From Pleodorina starrii (taxonomy: Eukaryota; Chlorophyta; Chlorophyceae; Chlamydomonadales; Volvocaceae), in assembly GCA_030267565.1 (NCBI GenBank), contig BRXU01000002.1, forward strand, positions 5,331,501-5,395,500: a DNA stretch of 64,000 nucleotides, in the 5' to 3' direction. The notes below the pieces were generated by a model. It saw nothing but the letters and a program-made list of their open reading frames with translations, made no database searches and was not told the origin of the DNA. Position 1 is the stretch's first letter, and the number at the start of each line of letters is the position of its first letter. Shown in pieces: positions 12,162 to 23,400 of this stretch. Made by a program: the position numbers and the translations under genes.

Positions 12162-13910
12162 TCGGCTCCAGCGGCGGCGACGGCGGCAGCAGCGGTGACG
12201 GCGGCGAGGGCGGTGGCCAGGTGATGACGACCTGCTCGGCGCCGAGGTTCATGGCGAGGCGCTCCAGGGAGAACGGCGGCCGCGGTGGAGGCCGGGAGGG
12301 GCGCGGCGGCGGCGATGGGTTGGATGGCGGCATGACGGGCGGCGCAACCTGGCCGGGGTACAGCGGCGGGCTCGGCGGCGGCGACGGCGGCAGGTCCACC
12401 TCGATCAATTGCACAACGGTAAAGTCGACAATCACGACGCCGCCGTCCTCCTCCGACTGCTGTACGAGGTTGGGGCTGCTGGAGTTGGAGGAGGCGCCGA
12501 CGGCGGCGGGGTCGGCGAGGGTGGCGAGAGCGGCGGAGCCAGTGACGGCAGTGGCGCCGAGGGAGGCGGCGACGCCCGAGGGGAACCGCAGCGCGTGCTC
12601 GGCGGCGCGCAGCGACCGCACGGCGACGCTGCTGGCTGGATAAGTCCTCACGTGAATGAGTAAGCGCATGTTGGTGTTGGGGGGCAGCACGGCGGCGAGC
12701 TGGCGGTGGGTCCAGGTGCGTGCGGGCCCTGACATCATCAGGCGCCGAGTGAGGCGCTGGCCGCCCTTGTACACGCCACGGATAATGATGTCGTCTGGAT
12801 TGATGCCGAAGAAGTGCGCCGTGATGGCCTTGAAGGCGTCGAGAAACGTGTTGAGGGAAGCTTCGTCGGTCACGTTGAGATCGGCGGTGAGGGTTGCGTT
12901 GACGAATTTGGCGCTGTATTCGCTCAGCTCGAGCTCCAGGCCGGGGGGCAGCGGCGGCGGCGGAGAGGGCGTCGGCGCCGGGGACGGCGGCGAGGGCGGC
13001 TGGGGAGAGGGCGGCGAGGGAGATGGCGGAGAGGGCGAAGAGGGGGACGGAGACGGAGGCGGCGAGGGAGACGACGGCGGCGGAGGCGGCGGAGGCGGAG
13101 GAGGAGGAGGAGGCGAGGGCGCCGGGGACGGCGGCGAGGGCGGCTGGGGAGAGGGCGGCTCAGGCGATGGCGGTTCGGGCGAAGAGGGGGACGGAGACGG
13201 AGACGGCGAGGGAGGCGACGGCGGCGGCGGAGGAGGCGGCGGCGGAGGAGGAGGCGGCGAGGGCGAGGGGTGCGCAGGCGACGGCGGCGGCGGAGGAGGA
13301 GGATGAGGCGAGGGAGGCGACGTCGGCGGCGGAGGAGGAGGCGGCGGAGGAGGAGGAGGTGGCGAGGGCGAGAGGGTCGCAGGCGACAGCGGCGAGGGAG
13401 AGGACGGCTCAGGCGACAGCGGCGAGGGAGGCTCAGGTGTCGATGGCGGCGAAAGAGAGGGAGGCATGGGTGAGGGAGGATAGGTGGCGGCCGTGAAGAG
13501 CATTCGATGGATGCTGTCGCTGTCTTGGGCCGTGAGCGCGGCGATGGCAGCCTCTATGGCCCTGATGTGCGACTCGGTCTGATCCTCATAGGTCTCATCA
13601 CCTTGCAAGAATTCTGCACAAATAAATAATAATGGAAGATGCGGAAAGATGGGCGTCAAATAGCTTCAGTTTTAACAGTCAAGTCAGTGGCAGGTGAAGG
13701 TAGCATCTTTGTCATTCTGTGACGCAGTGGACAGGAACATGTTCTATGCCGCACCAGTCGCAGCCCATATATTATACCTTCTATATGTAGGACGTCATTT
13801 TGCAGCTTCCGGGCGCATCGGACTTGTGTGACAGTGGCACATGTGAGCATGACGACCAGGAGAGCGTTCAACGCCCTATGTGGTCGGCAGATGCTTTCCA
13901 GCGCCAACAT
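11428..13910 (-). CDS. Secreted Ser-Pro-rich hydroxyproline-rich glycoprotein
   Basis: Likely extracellular-matrix or cell-wall protein. Two exons, 13910-13778 and 13613-11428, join in phase (donor GTATAA, acceptor TTTGTGCAG) and give 772 residues. The first exon encodes a signal peptide with the hydrophobic stretch ALNALLVVMLTCATV. Exon 2 has a long (S)P(n) segment (about residues 75-240), a globular part with LNVTDEASLNTFLDAFKAI, a second Pro-rich stretch (about 420-530), and a Cys-containing C-terminal region with VRGVCQACPRAW, NPGVVRVDLLPWP and VWDVARDRTECGSEL. Ser-Pro repeats are typical of volvocine wall and pherophorin-like proteins, where prolines are hydroxylated and glycosylated. 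I do not see a clear pherophorin domain, so I use the broader name. The C-terminal domain resembles a repeated algal type that I cannot name. Confidence 0.85.
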
Positions 13911-15750
13911 ATTGGCGATAAAGTGAGCCTGGCCCCCGTCAGAGGGTGTGAACAGTCAGGGCAGCCGGCTTGCCCAAGGCAGGGCGCTTGCTTGCAGAAC
14001 GATTGGTGCAGGGTCCTATGAGCGGAGCAATAGAGCTTCACGATGACTTAAGACAGGCCTGTTTTCCCTTGAGATTCAGGGAAGCCGACAAATGTCGCAT
14101 TAAATATGGAAAAACCTGCCACGACTGTTGTACGCGGTCGTTGAACTCGGTTTGGCAGTTTCGCCGTCAGGTTTTGACGATTGCTCCAACAACGCAGTTC
14201 TGCACTTGCTTGCTCCTGAAACGCCTGCATCGCACCAAAATGAAATTCAAGCTGGGCCGGGCCGCAGGACCGCGTTCTCAATAGCCCGCCGGGGACGGTT
14301 ATCCAACGCCCAAAACCACGTCCTACCTGCGCTTTTAGGCCAGACCTGACTTTCCAACCCTTTCGGCGTCATGTCTTTATTACACCAATTCGTTCCGAGG
14401 CAGAATGGAGCCCGAAGCAATTCGTCGCTAACGTTTTCGGCGTTACTCCTCGGCCCTCACCTTTTGAAGCGTAATGGATGTTGGACTTCATAGAATGTCC
14501 GGCTTCGTTGGCCTCACTCGATAGAGGCTGGTTGAGACTCATGGACCTGATTGGGCTGACATGGCCGAAAACTGTCCATCCCCCGGCCCGGCCCCTGCGG
14601 CCCAGTGGTCCTGGAAAAGGCGTAGCAACTACACTGCGGGAGGACCGTATCAAGGCCACAGCACCGTCCAGTGAATGCTTACCAAACCCCCCGACGCCCC
14701 GAGTCAATACCGGGCGCCCAGAGGGACCTGGAGGGACCCTCACCCAGACCATGGCCTCGCCCACGATTTACATTTATCAGATTATCACATGGGGGTGGAG
14801 TGCCCATTGGCAGGAAGCTGATGCAGCTGGGTTTCGTCTCCAAGGCCGACGAATGCCTTAAATGTGAACGTATGGAAGCAGCCGGCGGCCAAGGGCTCAA
14901 AATAAAGAGGCCCAAGCCGGCCCCTCGTGACCTGGATGGCGAAAGCGCACTTCGGCAAAAAAAACCCGGGTGGGCCATATACATGCTGGCAGCGTGTCCA
15001 ATCATCATCCTACCACGAGGGACAGACAGTGTTATCCTGCCACGCCACGCATCGATCCACAGTTCCACACACACACACACAGATGTTCTTTGGTAACCAC
15101 TCGTTTTACCGTAACCCTTTGTTGCGTCTTATGTGTGTGAATGGTCTCTCCTCGTTTGTTGTGCAATGCAGTGCAGTGCAATGCAGTGGTTGGGAATCCC
15201 CAAGAGACATTTCTGCCGATGCGCGTCGTGCAGTAAACTGAATTGTGCCTGCAAGCCCTGCATGCCGCGCCACACACCCGCCACCGTGCCCTGCCAGCCT
15301 GTCAGGTCACCCACATCAAAAGCGTTGACGGCTCATCCGCGGGGGGGGGTGCGGTCACAGCCGTCGACGAAAGCTGCAGCCGTCGCCTGCATTCACGCCC
15401 AAGCCCGCCATCCTGCCACCTGCCCCGCCACCACTGACCGCAGCCGCGAGCCAGCCTGAAACAAACAATCGCCCCCGAAGCCCGAACACACCGGCGCTCT
15501 CACACGCGCGCTTTCATGAATCCCTGCCCTCTGCTGTCATGGCTCCCCCGCGTCGCAGCAGCTTAAACTTTCTCCGCATTCCGGCCGGCCGGATAGCTCC
15601 CTCCCTGCTCCTCCCCGCTTTCCCCGCTTCCCACGGTCCCCGCCAGCCAGCCAGCCAGCCAGCCCTCCGCAGCGGCCCCCCCCCCAACGCACACACACAC
15701 GCGCGCGCGCGCCTCGCGCCGTGCGGCGATGCGGCCCCAACGCCCCTCGC
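13911..15750. other. Intergenic: glycoprotein promoter side and 3' flank of the next gene
   Basis: This segment lies upstream of the glycoprotein gene and downstream of the propeller-protein gene. Open frames are short and show no domain. There are CA-rich (15066-15080) and GCGC-rich (15695-15712) simple repeats. I see no RNA gene here. Confidence 0.55.
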
Positions 15751-18099
15751 TCACAACTGCGCGCAGTTGGGTACCCCCTCACACGGCAGGGAGCAGACGG
15801 TGTAGTCGTCCAGGCCGTCGGCGATCTTTGACAGCGGCCACAGCATGGCGTCAACCTGGCTGGAGGAGATGAGCAGAATCTTGCTGGCCTGGTCCGAGTC
15901 GCCGTAAGTGATGATGTAGTCGGAGCGGCCGAAGCGCTCCAGGCCCACCGGGAAGACGATGCCGGTGTGGTCGGAGGCACGGCCGCCGTTGAAGGGGATG
16001 AAGCCGTAGCTGATGTGGGTCATGTTGTACGGCGCGGACGCGTTGAACCTGTGTGCGCGAGGCGAGGCGAAGCGCGGCGGGCGAGGCCGATGTAAGCAGC
16101 AAAGGCTTATCCCGCGGATGCTCAGGAGCCAGGCTTACAGCCGAGCTCAGGCTGGCGCAGCATGCTGTGCTGTGCGGCGGCTGTCTAGTACCCCACAATC
16201 CAGAAGTGAGAGCAGGCACGGCAGAAACCCAAGAGCTGGTCGAACGTTTGGCCCACAAGCCGAACGTCCTGGAAGGGGCTCCCGGCAACAGGCCTCGCGG
16301 TGCTTGAGGGCGGGCCCCCGCCCCCCTGATCCAGCCTTATCCAACCTTGGCATGGACAGACCACGCACGGAGCACTAGGCACTTATTCCGTATTTCCTGC
16401 CCGCTTTTTCATAACCACCTCATGGGTCCGTCCCCACATCGCCATCAGGCCACGAGCAGAGGGCCGACGAGCCCCTTCCTGGGTACGGCTGTGTAGAAAT
16501 GGTGCGCCAGCGACCCTAAGGCGCCCTCCCCTCCCCTCCGCTGGCAGGGCACAAGATGGTGCGCCTGCATGCAGGTGCGCCCTCAACGCCACAGGAACGA
16601 CATCCTGCCGTACCTGTAAAAGAAGAACGCGTACTCCAGCGGATAGTGCACGCCCACACCTCCCGCATGCCTGCGCGCAGGCCGTTGGAAAGCGGCCAGG
16701 GCGTGCGGCAAGGGCGGGACCGCAGAGGCCGTGGGTTGCGAGTTGTGTTGGGTTACAACACACGACCCAGCGGTGCATGCATGCGCACGCCGGCATGCGC
16801 TTAGTAGTGAGGCTGTTGGAAGCCCACTGAGCATGCTTGGTGGGTGGAATGGTGGTCTCATGGGCACGCTTTCACACGTGTGCAGAACGCAGGTGCACGG
16901 CAGCCCTTAGCCATAACGACACACGACGAGTGTTCACGGTCGCAACGTTCCGGGTCCAACCGCCCCAAATCGCGGCCAGGTTGGCTGGGTCGGGCTGGGT
17001 TCCGTTTCATCAGCGGTTGGCCGCACTCCACTCACCCAAAGCTGAAGGCCTTGGGAAGGCCCTGCTGCTTCTGCAGGGGGTCGCTTCCGTGCGCGAGGTG
17101 CGCGCAGCGGCTCTGGATCCCCGGCAGCAGGCCCGGAAGGGACGCGTTGGCCCAGGCGGGCCGCACTTCCGGGTGGAAGCAGCCCGGGTGGGCCTTCAGG
17201 TGGCCGACCGCCAGGAACGACCGGCCCCCCGCCTCCAGGATCGCTGGCGAGCCGCCCGACAGGTGCATGAGCTTCCCATAGTGCGCCGCGAACTGAAGAA
17301 AGACCGCATCCTCCGCAACGGAGTCGAAGCCGGTGTGGAACACGGGCTCGTCGTAGGAGCCCCAGTTGAAGACCGAGTGGGGTCCCAGCGTCCCATAATG
17401 CGAGTAGGACATGAAGGCGGTCCCGTTCCAGGGCACCCAGTTCTTGTCCATGACGCTCTCGCCGCCAAAGTACGAAAGCAGCCGTGGGTGGCCCAGGGAC
17501 ACGCTGCAGCTGTCCGTTGCGCGCGTGCAGCGGATGAGGACCCGCGAGACGGTGTTTATGACGGCCCGCTTCGGCGGGGAGCCCAGCGGCAGCGCCAGGT
17601 ACGCGAAGAGCCGGCCGTGCATGTCCTTGAACAGCCGGCCATCCTCGTGATTGGAATGCCCCAAGTAGGAATAGCCCAGTAATTTGGCTTGCAGCCGGCG
17701 ACTGTCCACCTGCTTGCGTAGGCGAATGACAGCCAAAACGTTTGTCGAGCGCCCTCGCCAGCCGTCAAGGAACGGGGGCCGGTCCAAGAAGCCAGGTCGA
17801 CATCTTCGAAAAGGATCCTTTGCTTGGTAAACCCGCGCGATTAAGCAGTAGATTCGCCCAACGACGTGCACTACAGCGGGATTGAAGACGCACGCCCCGT
17901 CGGGCAGCGATATCCCGTGGAACAAAGGGGTGATGTCTGTGACACTTTTAGCCACTGGCGGTACAAGGCTGTCGGAGAAGTTTGCCCCACAGAGTGGATG
18001 AAAGTGTGCGTGCAAGGCGCCCGAAGGTAATAGGCTAGCTTTGCAGATCGAGACAAAAATCAGCAGTAGGACTGTAAGTACAGGCCTGGTGATGCTCAT
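15751..18099 (-). CDS. Secreted protein resembling a five-bladed β-propeller glycosidase (GH130-like)
   Basis: Three exons, 18099-17036, 16670-16614 (57 nt) and 16048-15751, join in phase and give 472 residues. The N-terminus is a signal peptide (MSITRPVLTVLLLIFVSI), so the protein is probably secreted. Features recalling GH130/GH43-like propellers are FNPAVVHVVGRIYCLIARV near the start, HEDGRLF, DKNWVPWNG, and a GGSPAI segment followed by GRSFLAVGH. Exon 2 ends in EYAFFFYR and exon 3 begins with NASAPYNMTHISYGFIPFN, a natural join. The C-terminus has GRSDYIITYGDSD, as in sugar-active propellers. The enzyme class is inference: these folds include glycosidases, phosphorylases and mannosyltransferase-like proteins. 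The neighbours give no clue to substrate. Confidence 0.72.
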
Positions 18100-20476
18100 C
18101 GCATGTCCTTGCTGCAGCTCATGTTTCGATTTGCGGCAGGTGCGGTTGGGGTAAGTTATACAAGCTATGGGGCCAATAAGTTAAATCCTTTGCTAAGGTA
18201 AGAGCAAAAGTACCTGAACTAGGAACTGGCTACAATCGAATGACGAAGGAGTTGGAAGGAGTACGTCACGATCCAGCTTTTCGACAGGTAACGGCAGCAC
18301 GGCAGGCGGCATGGCCTGTGGCCTGTGACCGGCGCAGTCGAGACCAGCATATACCTTTGCTTGAAAAAATAGCCGGATGACGCAAATGCAGCCCGACAAG
18401 CTGACCCCGTGTCCCACTGAATAAATGGGAACTTACATCTCCTTGCCTCTCGATAACGCATGCAAGGTGCGAGCCGGTGGGATGGTCAAGGCGTATTTGG
18501 GTGGGTTGGGATCTTGGGAATGAAAGTTGATGTAACATCGTACTCGCCGTGCGCCCCGGAGATGTTGGGCTGGCCGACAGGGGCCGCGTAACACAAATTC
18601 CGCACCCCGGCCAGCCATCACGCTTATCTGCTAAATCCGCGTGCGCTCTCCATATGCCAAATCGATTCGCTGCAGGCATCACATGCCGTAATGCCTGATC
18701 CGTTCACCCTTTGGATACCGTACCAACCAGGACCCTGGGGTTACGCCGCCTCGGTCCCTGTTAAGGTTGTCCGCATTCCCCGGCAAATTGCACCTGATGA
18801 ACTGCACTAATGGCCTTCATGAGACGTCGCAGGTTGTATCCCAACTTCCCAAGCCTCCCTTGAGAAAACACGCGATGGCACGCGGCGGGTTTGGGTACCT
18901 ACCAAGTCCGCAGGACACGCAGGGACCGCAGGGGCACGCTTGGAGCCGCGTCGGAGCACTCTTCTTTCCCGCACTCTTCTTTCTTTCTAGGGGCAGGGCA
19001 CGTTGCCGTCCCGCCGCCAGAAGTGTGGAGATTACAAACGGGTTCTCGTTCAAGTACGGGTAGACCAGACCGGTAGGGCGTGTCGCGGGCCGCCTCCGGC
19101 GCCTGCTGACTCCCCCGCTCCCAATTCGGCACCAGCGGCAGCTCTCGAGGGCGCTCCGAGGGCGCTGCCCGGATACCGCATCGGAGCTGCAAACGCCACT
19201 GCCCGGGGGGGGGGCTTGCGGGACGGACGCGCCCGACCCGCCCGACTTGGCTGCCCGACTTGGGTTTTTGCGTGCCAGCGCGCCCGTGTCCCCCCTTCCC
19301 CTCTACGGTAACAACAATTTATCGCGGGGAAGATCCGGTCCCGAGCGGCCAGCACTGCGTTGCGTTTGCCCTCCTGCATTGCCACCACTGATAAGTTTGG
19401 CGCTCTCGCCGTTTGTAAAGGGGTACCGGTAAGCGGACATATCTGAAGAAACCACCAAAACAAAAGCCGCATGCTCCACAGCGGGCGACGCCAGAAACCC
19501 CATGAGCCACGACAGAAACCGTACGACAGAAGTGCCGATATTATATAATCTGGTTTTATGTGTCTCGTGAGGCTGCCAAACACAAGTCGTCAGTCGAAAA
19601 GACATCAAGGAACCGACGGTCGCGACACGGAGGGTCTCCCCACATGGAGGGAATTGTTTGCACGGCGGCAAGGTGATCCACAGGATTCGCACCCCGCCCC
19701 GCCCAGCTCGCCACGCGCCCACACCCAGCCTCTCGTAGAGGTCAGGAAAGGCGCAATGCGGGGCGGAAAATGCCCAAAGCGCCATTTATGTACGACGCTT
19801 CTTGCCACCAGTCACTTCGGGTGTCTCGATCAGAGTCAGCGACCTCCCTTTAACCCCTTTACGGCGCACCCAGCCGACGCCCACACGCCGGCAAGAAACG
19901 CACATACACACACTCCGTGTGCGAGGAAGCAAACCCTTCCCCGTCATCACCTTGCCCGTCCTAGCCAAAGCCATAACAACGCTAACCCCACACGTAACAC
20001 CTACTGCCGCCATGCAGCCAGAGGCATCTATCGTAATCCGTTGCCGGTGGCCCCGTAGGACTGCTCAGCTCCCTCCACCCCCTAGCCCACCATATTCCAT
20101 TTCTGCGGACCACAACCGCGCACCCCTCCCCTCCCCTCCCTGCCCTGCCCTTAACACAGCACCGCCCGCACCGCCCCCCCCCGCGTCGGTCGCTGCCCTC
20201 ACTCCCCACCCGCCCCTCACCTTCCCCCGCCCCTCACATCCCCACCTCCCCCTCCCCCAGGCGTTCCAGCCCGCCGTCGCGCGCCCTCCTCAAATAGCCA
20301 CCCACCCACTCACGCAACCTACCCACCCACGCAACCTACCCCTCCCACCTCAATTCCCATATCGCCCCCCGCTCCTCCTCCTCCTCCTCCTCCACCTCCC
20401 GCGGTCCTCCGCCCCCCGGCTCGCCCACGCCCTCACCATCCCACCGTTTGGGTCAGTCGCCCGCTTACTCGCCCGC
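18100..20476. other. Intergenic between the propeller gene and purL
   Basis: Holds the promoter side of the propeller gene and the 3' flank of purL. I see no coding domain, RNA gene or repeat-family copy. TTACA (TGTAA on the minus strand) occurs near 19032 but is 1.4 kb past the purL stop. Confidence 0.5.
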
Positions 20477-23400
20477 TCACTTTGCGGCCTCGGCCCGGTG
20501 AGACTCGGCCCACTCCCTCGCGTTCTGGAAGAGCTTGATCCACGGCGCCGGTCCCTTGGGGTCCAGTCCCAGGCTGGCCGGCACGTGCGGCAGCTGCCAG
20601 GTGAGGAAGCAGCGCTCGGGGTGCGGCATCATGGCCAGGTGGCGGCCGTCTTCGGAGCAAAGCGCGGCGATACCCAGGGGGGAGCCGTTGGGGTTTGCGG
20701 GGTAGACCTCGGTGGGCTGGGCGTCGGCGTCCACGTACCTGCGGAGGGAGGGAGAGGCAGAAGGGGGGTTGAGGAGGTGGGTGGGTCGGGAGGGGAGTAA
20801 TGGACAAGATACGGTAGCAGCGGAGGGGACGGAGGCAGCGGCGTTAGCGGACGGACCCGGAGCCCGGGCGGTGTGGGTGCGGACGTGCGGTGTGGTTACT
20901 GGGGGTGGAACAAAGCAGCCATTGATAACCCGAGCCAGCAAACGCCGAGTTGTTGCCCTGCCCTGCCCTGCCCTGCCCTGCCCTGCCCCACTCACTGGAT
21001 GGGCGCCAGTCCCTTGCTCAGCACCTGGCTCTTGACCTGCTCGTCGGGGAACAGGCACTTGCCCTCGCCGTGTGCGCACCACACACCCACCACACTGCCC
21101 TCCATGCCCTTGAGCAGCACCGAGGGGCTCTCCTGGATACGGACCTGCAGACGGGGGTAATAAGAACGGCCCGGCAGACGGTGTGTTTGTTTGGGTTGAG
21201 GGGGGGGGTTGGGGGATGAGGAGGGGTGCGGACGGGGGCGGGAGGGGGTCGGGTAAGACGACAAGAGTCCAAAGAGCCGAGCTAAAACGAGGGGGAAACG
21301 GGCGGGGGACGGGATGGGATGGGGGTGGGGGTTCGAAACCCGCTCGAAGCGCGAAATAAAATGGTGCCCTCCTGCGGATGAAAAGAGCCAAAGCAAACCG
21401 ACCTCAAACGACAAGCAGCAGGACAAACACAAACAAAACAGCAGCACCACAGGCGCCTCCCCCTCAAGCGCCTCCCCCCCTTGACTGATACGTGTCAAGC
21501 GCTGCGGCCCCGCACACGCCACCCCCCCTCCCATCCCCTCCCTACATGCCCCGCGCCCCCGCACCCCCCTCCCCTCCCCCACCCCCACACCCCCTCCCTC
21601 TCCCCGCCCCAACACCCACCTGCACCCATCGGCTCTCGAAGCGGCCGCTGCTGTTGTGCACGAAGCGCGGCTGCCGCACGTCCGCGATCTGCTGCGCGCC
21701 CGGCGCCGGCACCCAGCCCAGCAGCGCCATGAGCTGGCAGCCGTTGCAGATGCCCAGCGACCAGGTGTCGGGGCGGTCGTAGAAGGCGCGGAACTGCTGC
21801 AGCAGCCGGTCGTTGAAGCGGATGGTGCCCGCCCAGCCCTTGGCGCTGTCCAGCACGTCGGCGTAGGAGAAGCCACCCACGAAGATGATGCCCTGAAGGC
21901 GGGAGGGGCGGGAGGGCGGGGGGGCGGGAGGGGAGGGCGGGAGGGGGACGGGAGGGGGCGGGGCGAGGGCGGGGGGGAGGGAGGGGCGGGGGGGAGGCTT
22001 CTTAAGAGAGGGTTTTTGAAAGAGTGTCATGTGGGTGTTGGTATTGGCATCTGGTTGGGTGCAGCGACCAGCCCCCGGAGATACCCAGGGCGGGGTGGTG
22101 TGTGAGCGGGTGAGCAGCTGTGTGAGCGGGTGAGCGGATGGGTGGGAATGGAGGATGGGCAAGGGGGCTCTTCGTGCGGGCCGCTGTGCGGGCCGCTGAC
22201 CGGAATGTGTTGGGCACTCAAGTGGTGGCGCTTTGGCACCAAACGGAGCACCGCCACCAGCACCGCCCCCCCTCCAGCGCCAACGCCATCGTGCTTAGCC
22301 CATTCCTCAGAGCCCCCCCCCCCCCCCCTCGCCCTCCCCCTCCGGGTTCGAATTCTCCTCTCCGTAACGCCCACCTACGCACCCACCCACCCCGCCCCAA
22401 CCCCGCCCCCCACCCACCCCGCCCCCCCTACCTGGAACGTGTCCAGGGAGGCCCTTCCGTTGATGAGGTCGCTCATGGTAATGTCCCACGGCTCCATGCC
22501 TGCCGCAAACGCCGCCGCCGCCATCTCCCGATCTCCGTTGGAACCCTCCTCGCGCAGAATCGCGACGCGGACCTTGTCGGCCGCCGCCAGCTTGTCAGCG
22601 GGCGTGAAGGCGGGGGTGAAAGGCAGTACCCAGCGCGGCGCCTTGGCGGTGCGTAGGCCCGCTTGCTCCGAAGCCACGCACTCCTCAGCGGCCTGCAGCC
22701 GCTCCAACACGAACGACGTCTCCTCCCAAGCGTCGCGCAGCTCGCCCACGTCGCCGGCCACCGCTGCCGAGCCGGCCACACGGACCTCAATGTCGCGGCC
22801 CGAGGATACCTGTGCGCAGAGGGAGGAGGGTGTCAGGGAGTGATATGCTCCTTCATGGGGGGGGGGGGGGTGCCCAGGTTGTTTGTTGTTTATGAGCGGG
22901 GGCGAGGTTGTCATGGGGCTCGGGTTACCGTATCGTACGGGTTTTAGGGTTTTCAGGATTTTTAGGGATTTGGGTTGCCAGTTTTGGGTTTCAAATTGGG
23001 CGCAAGACGTCTCAGCGCAACGCAAGGCAACGCAACGGCCCCCCCGCACAAGCCACTTCCATGCTGGCAGTACGACGTCATCCTCGGGACTGCAGACTAG
23101 TGGGCCGCCCCAGCGCCCCCTCCCCCCCCTGCGGACCGCCCAGCCCCCACCCCCACCCCCACCCCCACCCCCACCCCCACCCCCACCCCCACCCCCACCC
23201 CCACCCCCAGCCCCCACCCCCACCCCCAGCCCCCACCCCCACCCCCACCCCCAGCCCCCACCCCCACCCCCACCCCCACCCCCACCCCCACCCCCACCCC
23301 CACCCCCACCCCCACCCCCACCCTCCAGCACCCTCAGCCCACCTTGCCAATGACCGAGGCCTGGATGCCCCGCTGCGCGTACGCCTCCACCACGTCCGCC

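Noticed and set aside
12656..13496. Arg/Glu/Gly-rich plus-strand frames
   Set aside because: Antisense shadows of the Ser-Pro repeats of the glycoprotein gene.
14369..14764. 131-residue minus-strand frame
   Set aside because: No domain, no splice partners and no codon bias like neighbouring genes.
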